A DNA stretch of 64,000 bases, from NCBI RefSeq assembly GCF_000016985.1, contig NC_009633.1:1798001-1862000 (forward strand), in the 5' to 3' direction. This stretch comes from Alkaliphilus metalliredigens QYMF (lineage in GTDB: Bacteria > Bacillota > Clostridia > Peptostreptococcales > Natronincolaceae). The translations under genes and the position numbers were made by a program. The notes below the pieces were generated by a model that was given only the letters and a program-made list of their open reading frames with translations, was not told the origin of the DNA and made no database searches. The stretch's first letter is position 1; each line of letters begins with the position of its first letter. This document shows, piece after piece, positions 59,612 through 64,000 of the stretch.

Positions 59612-60100
59612 ATGAAGGAAAATAAAATAAATAAAAATTGCTGAGGATCTCAAATAGATTCTACTGGTCTAGTAGAAGAAAAAAACTTATGCCCTATTTG
59701 TAATAAAGAAGGAACGAAAGTAAAAACTATTATAGTAAAGCATATGGTTATCGGTAGCTTGCTTCCAACAGTAACAGATGCTGACTATTATTTATGTACT
59801 AATGGAAAATGCGACATTGCTTACTATAGTTCTGAATCAGACTTGCAGATAAAAAAGGAGCAAGTCAAAGTGCCCATTTGGTTTAAAGAAGATGCTAATC
59901 CCAAATATATTTGTTACTGCAACCAAGTAACGGAGGAGAATATTGTAAATGCTGTAAAAAATGAAGGGGCTAGAAATACGAAGGACATTATTAGGTTAAC
60001 TGGAGCTATGAAGAATGGAAAATGTGAAGTTAATCATCCAACAGGCAAATGTTGTAACCCAATAATTCAAGAAGCAATAAATAAAGCTTTAGAAATCTAA
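59612..60100 (+). CDS. CopZ-like [2Fe-2S]/zinc metallochaperone, probable selenoprotein (in-frame UGA read as Sec)
   Basis: Reading from the ATG at 59612, codon 10 is Cys and codon 11 is TGA (59642-59644), followed in frame by a complete CopZ N-terminal-type domain to 60100: 162 residues with UGA as selenocysteine. CPIC (27-30) and CTNGKC (62-67) are zinc-type pairs; CYCNQVTEENI (101 on) and KCEVNHPTGKCC (137-148) supply the [2Fe-2S] ligands, closely matching Archaeoglobus CopZ. This domain binds an Fe-S cluster and zinc and is tied to copper handling. The CUGS motif replaces the CC pair expected at that place. A SECIS-like hairpin follows the UGA. No start codon gives a full protein without reading the UGA; a shorter product could only begin at 59744, losing CPIC. 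Confidence 0.85.
59642..59677 (+). promoter_or_regulatory. UGA codon with bacterial SECIS-like hairpin
   Basis: After the TGA at 59642-59644, a 7-bp perfect stem TTCTACT/AGTAGAA (59659-59677) presents the loop GGTCT. The apical GGUCU equals the SelB-contacted loop of the E. coli fdhF SECIS, and 21 nt separate UGA from the loop, within the range usual for bacterial SECIS elements. Confidence 0.8.
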
Positions 60101-60151
60101 AAAAGATAAGTCGTATGATGCCTTATCTATTCTATTCGACATAAATATATC

Positions 60152-60199
60152 AAAAAGAATGGCAATACACTGTATTAGAAACACAGCCATTCTTTTTTT
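60152..60199 (+). terminator. Terminator after CopZ-like gene
   Basis: AAAAAGAATGGC pairs with GCCATTCTTTTT, with an inner AATAC/GTATT helix, followed by a T run. Confidence 0.85.
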
Positions 60200-62257
60200 A
60201 TTCTGTAAATATCGACATTTATCTTTAACAGATCCTAAATAATAATTCACCACTCCTTCTACAAACTGTTCTCTGCAGGGATTTGTTTGGTATAACAGAT
60301 TGTCCAGTCCCTAAGTGCACCTATAGAGTGAAGACTGCCACTCCCTCCAGAGATTGCCCAGTGAAAGGTTTTAATATGGGGATGTGCAAACTCTTCCGGT
60401 CGCTGGGTCGATTGATGGGGTAAGGGGTCTCCGTTCTCTTCAGAGACTGCAGCTATGAATGCCATGCTAAAAAGTACTGCAGACTCTTCCTTTCACTGGG
60501 TCAATCTTCCAGGTCCTCTTTCTGGGGCCTATCTCATAGGATATTGAGCTCGCCTTTGTAGCAATTTCCCTCCTTCCACAGACTACAGCTGTCGTTCTAC
60601 AAAAGGGATGAACAGGTAGAAAAGTCCATGGCTTGTTATTACCATACGTCCATAAAAGCCATGCTTCTTTCAATAAGATAGAGTGAATCAATGGGGCTGT
60701 AGACTGCTCCAGTCGTTGGGTGCGTCTCAAGGGTCTTTGCTGCCGCTCCTCTACCAAACTGTTTTATTATAGGGTCTTTTACGGTAGGGAAACAGATTGG
60801 GATCATCGCTGGGTCAAAACGATGGAGATTAGGGTTGGGCTTCGATAGTCCTCTATGGATATTATGGACAAAAAAACCTTTGAGCACATTTCCACAGAGC
60901 TTACGACGACTACGACGACTAAGTTAGGGTGAGTTTGAGCAGGATTTTTGTCAGGGCGTGTCTTTAGAGAAAACAGAGGTAGTGTATTTCTCGTCAAAGG
61001 GGAGTCAGACACTACCCCTTTTCTTTAGGGTCCACAACCTTTTACTTCTAGTCATTTATCCAGGAGACCAGTTTTTGTTTCACAAAATAAGGTCTCCTTC
61101 CTTCATTCCCTACAGTAAAAGATTGTATCTCACGGGTCTGAGTCACCGCTCCCTTCACAAACTGTTTTGACTAAGGAAATCCTTTAGGGGAAACAGATTG
61201 TTCCAGTCGCTGAGGAGGTTCCTAGGGCTTATCTCCACAGACTGTCTCATTATGGAGTCGGTTCAGGAAGAAAGACAGACTGTTCCGATTGCGGGTCATT
61301 CTTCCGGGTCCTTGATCCCCCAACTAACGTTCCATAGAGGTAGGAGCCATTTGAGGTGGGTTTCAATAGGGGATCCTACCACTATTACACTTTCCTTAAA
61401 TGTCTTGTTTAAAAAACAGTTGCAAAGACCGCAACTGACGTTCCACTTTCTTTAAACGAACATTTAAGAAATAGTGTGGGGATAAGGGTCTGGCTTTGGG
61501 GTCTTTGGAAGGTAATGCTTTAGGGTCCCAAAATTCAATTTCTTAAGTACATAGATTGCAAGTTTGAGGTTGTTGTAAAGAAAAATCTTTAGGGTTTATA
61601 TGAAAGTCATATCTTCGGGACAGTCTATTACCTAACGTCCATAGCTGGCCCTTGGTAAGTTTTGGGGAAGGTGTCTAGGTCCGTCTTTGTAGGTAATTTA
61701 GCTGCTGGGGTAGCGCTTATACTATTGACTATCCCCAAGGAAGGATACGTGCTTATGGGTCGGGATAGACAATAGAGAAATGTAGTTGATGCAGGAGAAG
61801 AAAACCACTTCACCTGCTTAATGATTTTAAGATAAAACACTAAAGTCTTTTTAATTATGCCGCAATTAGCTCCGCTACGGACACTGAGAAACGTGTATCC
61901 ACTATCGGTGAGAACCATATCTAAAGGGTGTTTTTTGGGGTCTACACCGATGAAAGGTTAGGTTTTATTATCATAGTGATTGGCGGCATCTACATGGGCA
62001 AACTTAATATTTACTTGAACATGATATAAATTAGGGATTCAATGATATTAATAGTAATGCGATAAACTAGATAGTATAATTCACATCTCAACCGAAAATG
62101 AGAAGTTGAAGGCGTAAGAAATCAAAATATAGCTGAAATGTTTTTAATTATATTTTATTATATGTTTTACTTTAAAGATTATAAAATACGGCTTTAAATA
62201 AGAGATTCAAACTTTTGCTAAGCTTATAATAAAAAGAACACCAGTTTACAAGTTTGA
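60200..62257. other. 2-kb gene-free region dominated by degenerate repeats
   Basis: No ORF with a ribosome-binding site or recognisable product exists on either strand; the short open frames overlap each other and carry no family motif. The first 1.4 kb is less AT-rich than its flanks and full of imperfect repeats. The last 250 bp are AT-rich and adjoin the transposase pseudogene. Confidence 0.7.
60249..61650. repeat. Field of degenerate repeats (two or more alternating motifs)
   Basis: Motif A, about AGACTGTTCCAGTCGCTGGG, recurs imperfectly at about 60296, 60332, 60386, 60479, 60700, 60792, 61194 and 61275. Two copies (60499 and 61293) continue into GGGTCA-TCTTCC-GGTCC. Motif B, about CTCCTTCTACAAACTGTT, recurs at 60253, 60746, 61149 and in variants at 60573, 60889 and 61231. 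Blocks 60249-60315, 60743-60815 and 61144-61213 align end to end as 65-75-bp B-to-A units. A third motif (ACGTCCATAG-like) occurs near 60645, 61327, 61437 and 61635. Confidence 0.75.
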
Positions 62258-63598
62258 TTAAGCTACCCAATCCTTATTGAGGAAGCCCTGAACAGATTCT
62301 TTAATTGTAGAATAAATTTTAGCACTTTCGAAGCTCAATACGAAACTGTCAAATATTAATTCTTTTGTAATTTGAACGCCTACAGCTCTTTTGATCAATT
62401 GTGGACTTTTGAATTGATACTTTTCGTATCTTTTGTCCATGAAGGGTAACAAACACGCAAAAGTATATGCTACAAACAATAGGTTAACATATCTTTCGAT
62501 TGCGGCCTTGTTTCTCACCATATAGTTACCGAAGGACCAAAAAAATTTATGCTGGTAAAACATCACCTCGATGTTTCATCTCATTCGATAAGTAGTCAGT
62601 GTTTTACTGGTGCATTCATCTTCATCTTCATTTTGATCATTCAATGCTCCTTTGGTATTTAGGGCGGTATTTATAGTTTTAATTTCATCAGGATTGATGC
62701 TGCTAATAAAAACTCTTATGGATGAGAACGGTTTAATATCTGTAGTGGTTACTGTAACGTAAATAGGTTTTTCAAATAAATTAGCCATTACTTTTTTCTC
62801 AGCAACATAGTATTCACCTATCTTAGTATAGGAAAATTCTCTAGTATTTAGTTTTCTACCTTTTTTCCTAGGTCTCCCTCTTTTCCCCGTAGGGGCTGGA
62901 GGAAGATCATATATGGCAGTATCATGACGTACTGCCCCTATGATTTCTAGATTTTCAAATTCTTTTACAGTATCTAGGATAGATCCTTTACTATACCAGC
63001 TATCACACAATAAAATTACTTGAAACATCTCAAGTTGAGGCATGATACATTTAATTATTTGTGATGCCATTTCAAGTTTGTTCTGCTCCTTTGAATACAG
63101 GCGATAGCCTATTGGTATACTTAAGTACTTCGCTTTATCTTGGTAATATAAAGGAATATTCAACACCACAGATACAAAGCAATGACCATTAAGATATTTG
63201 GTTCCATTCTTTTTTGTATGGTCAAAATGTTTAACATAACAATCAAATTTAGCACCGTATTTTGCTTGAAGAGTATCATCAATTGTTATAAATAAGGTGT
63301 TCCGTCTTAATTTTTCTGGTATCAAGGATAAAGCGATAGAAACTGTGATAGTGGTTAGGGCTTCTATTGGAAATTTTGAATAGGATAAAAAGTAATATAT
63401 TGAATTCAGCACCTTATCGGTGTGTTTCTTGATGAAACTATCATAAACAAATTGTATAGATCTTACTTCTTCTGTGCAGAGGATTCCCATAATGAGCCAG
63501 TAGAAAATATCAAAGCTCCGCTTCTTGAAAACTGATCTATACTGCATTAAATATTGGTGTAATGTTTGTTTCATTGAATTACTGGAAATACTAATCAT
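62258..63598 (-). pseudogene. DDE transposase gene interrupted by one UGA
   Basis: One frame of 446 codons encodes an IS4/IS701-like DDE transposase but is split by a TGA at 62576-62578. The first Asp is in FITIDDTLQAKYG near residue 108, the second in LLCDSWYSKGS near 200, and the catalytic Glu follows the TGA in NIEVMFYQHKFFWSF. The usual residue at the TGA is Trp in RMRWNIE, so TGG to TGA is the simplest change. TAGGAGGCG precedes the ATG. The first 340 residues alone would lack the Glu. Terminal inverted repeats could not be defined. Confidence 0.85.
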
Positions 63599-63690
63599 AT
63601 CAGGCGCCTCCTAGGGGTTTTGATTTATGCTAAGATTAGTATTCCTAGGATTAAGGTGTCTGATTTTGTTATTTTATGGAATTATTTTTG

Positions 63691-63718
63691 AATCACTACA
63701 TTACTTGTAAAGTGGTGT
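63691..63718 (+). repeat. 28-bp hairpin repeat, copy 2
   Basis: Identical to 3813-3840; about 95 bp upstream of the transposase start. Confidence 0.85.
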
Positions 63719-63849
63719 AAAAAGAAGAAAGAATTTAAAAGAGCAAATTCAAGAAGAGTCAGACTTATAAATATTATTAATATTCATATAGTATGCTTGC
63801 TAAAATCATGCCATTGCAAGTGTATTAATATGTATAAGTCATGAAATAT

Positions 63850-63884
63850 AAAAAAGGTAGTCATTAATTCAACTACCTTTTTCA
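63850..63884 (+). terminator. Terminator-like hairpin
   Basis: AAAAAGGTAGT pairs with ACTACCTTTTT around CATTAATTCA. No gene is seen immediately upstream. Confidence 0.65.
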
Positions 63885-63941
63885 AAAAGGAGGACTCATC
63901 ATTATATTGTAATATTTTATTGTGTGTTTAAGCCTTTATGG

Positions 63942-63982
63942 CAGGGGGATTATTCCCCCTGATAGGATCTTACGATCCTATT
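63942..63982 (+). other. Two adjacent perfect 8-bp hairpins with TTAY loops
   Basis: CAGGGGGA-TTAT-TCCCCCTG is followed at once by ATAGGATC-TTAC-GATCCTAT. The second is a clean palindrome apart from its loop. Their role is unknown; the window ends 18 bp later. Confidence 0.6.
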
Positions 63983-64000
63983 ATTTTATAAAATATGATT

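Larger units (their letters stand above)
63599..64000. other. Gene-free end of window with structured repeats
   Basis: Holds the transposase leader, the second 28-bp hairpin repeat, a terminator and two tandem hairpins. No ORF of note. Confidence 0.6.

Noticed and set aside
60249-61650. CRISPR array
   Set aside because: The repeats are imperfect and irregularly spaced and the intervening sequence is itself repetitive; no cas genes are present.
60259-61918. Short open frames on both strands of the repeat field
   Set aside because: They overlap each other, have no ribosome-binding sites, and their products show no recognisable family or consistent repeat in protein space.
62576-62578. In-frame UGA of the transposase as selenocysteine
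   Set aside because: The conserved residue there is Trp, and no hairpin with a GGU-type loop lies at a suitable distance downstream.

Overview
The window looks like chromosomal DNA of an anaerobic, low-GC, endospore-forming clostridium. The evidence is an FprA flavodiiron protein, phosphate butyryltransferase, a T-box arginyl-tRNA synthetase gene, a Spo0E-like mini-protein, CBS/DRTGG pyrophosphatase, TTG/GTG starts behind strong AGGAGG sites, and one gene with all the marks of a selenoprotein. Alkaliphilus or a near relative is my best guess; this is an impression of gene content, not a database result.

Layout. 0-38.7 kb is ordinary chromosome with short transcription units separated by clear hairpin terminators: the end of a DUF1874 (ring-nuclease family) gene, FprA, a GNAT acetylase, TraB-like protein, an AcuI-like reductase, an M16C peptidase, CBS-pyrophosphatase, a MazG-like protein, CinA, an HD-GYP protein, threonine dehydrogenase, a cysteine-free ribosomal protein S4 behind a Fur-like box, a D-threonine aldolase-like enzyme, a cytosolic parvulin, BipA, a polysaccharide deacetylase, MutS2, DUF523, T-box plus argS, a chemoreceptor/solute-binding-protein fusion, a divergent ADP-ribosylglycohydrolase homologue, MATE, a PLC-like protein, a five-gene run (GNAT, radical SAM DUF4080, membrane protein, GNAT, TPR) and ptb.

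38.8-46.06 kb is one complete rRNA operon: tandem promoters, 16S, tRNA-Ala, 23S, 5S, then 13 tRNAs (Asn, Leu, fMet, Met, Glu, Val, Asp, Tyr, Leu, Gly, His, Cys, Arg), ending at a strong terminator. Long inverted repeats flank the 16S and 23S. A related hairpin family is scattered in the spacers, and the 5' end of tRNA-Gly is present three times in a 121-bp tandem repeat.

46-64 kb is accessory-like: small orphan genes, three members of one unnamed small-protein family (46.7, 48.3 and 58.6 kb), an excisionase-like HTH gene with a decayed copy 10 kb away, a methyltransferase, a TudS-like desulfidase/5'-nucleotidase/Ugp-type ABC transporter cluster, pnp, a Spo0E-like peptide, a CopZ-like metallochaperone whose frame is crossed by a UGA followed by a SECIS-like hairpin, about 1.4 kb of non-coding degenerate repeats, and a transposase gene broken by a single UGA.

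Most notable: the probable selenoprotein CopZ (59612-60100), the degenerate repeat field (60.25-61.65 kb), the soluble MCP/SBP_bac_5 fusion, the dispersed small-protein family and the tRNA-Gly 5'-half repeats.
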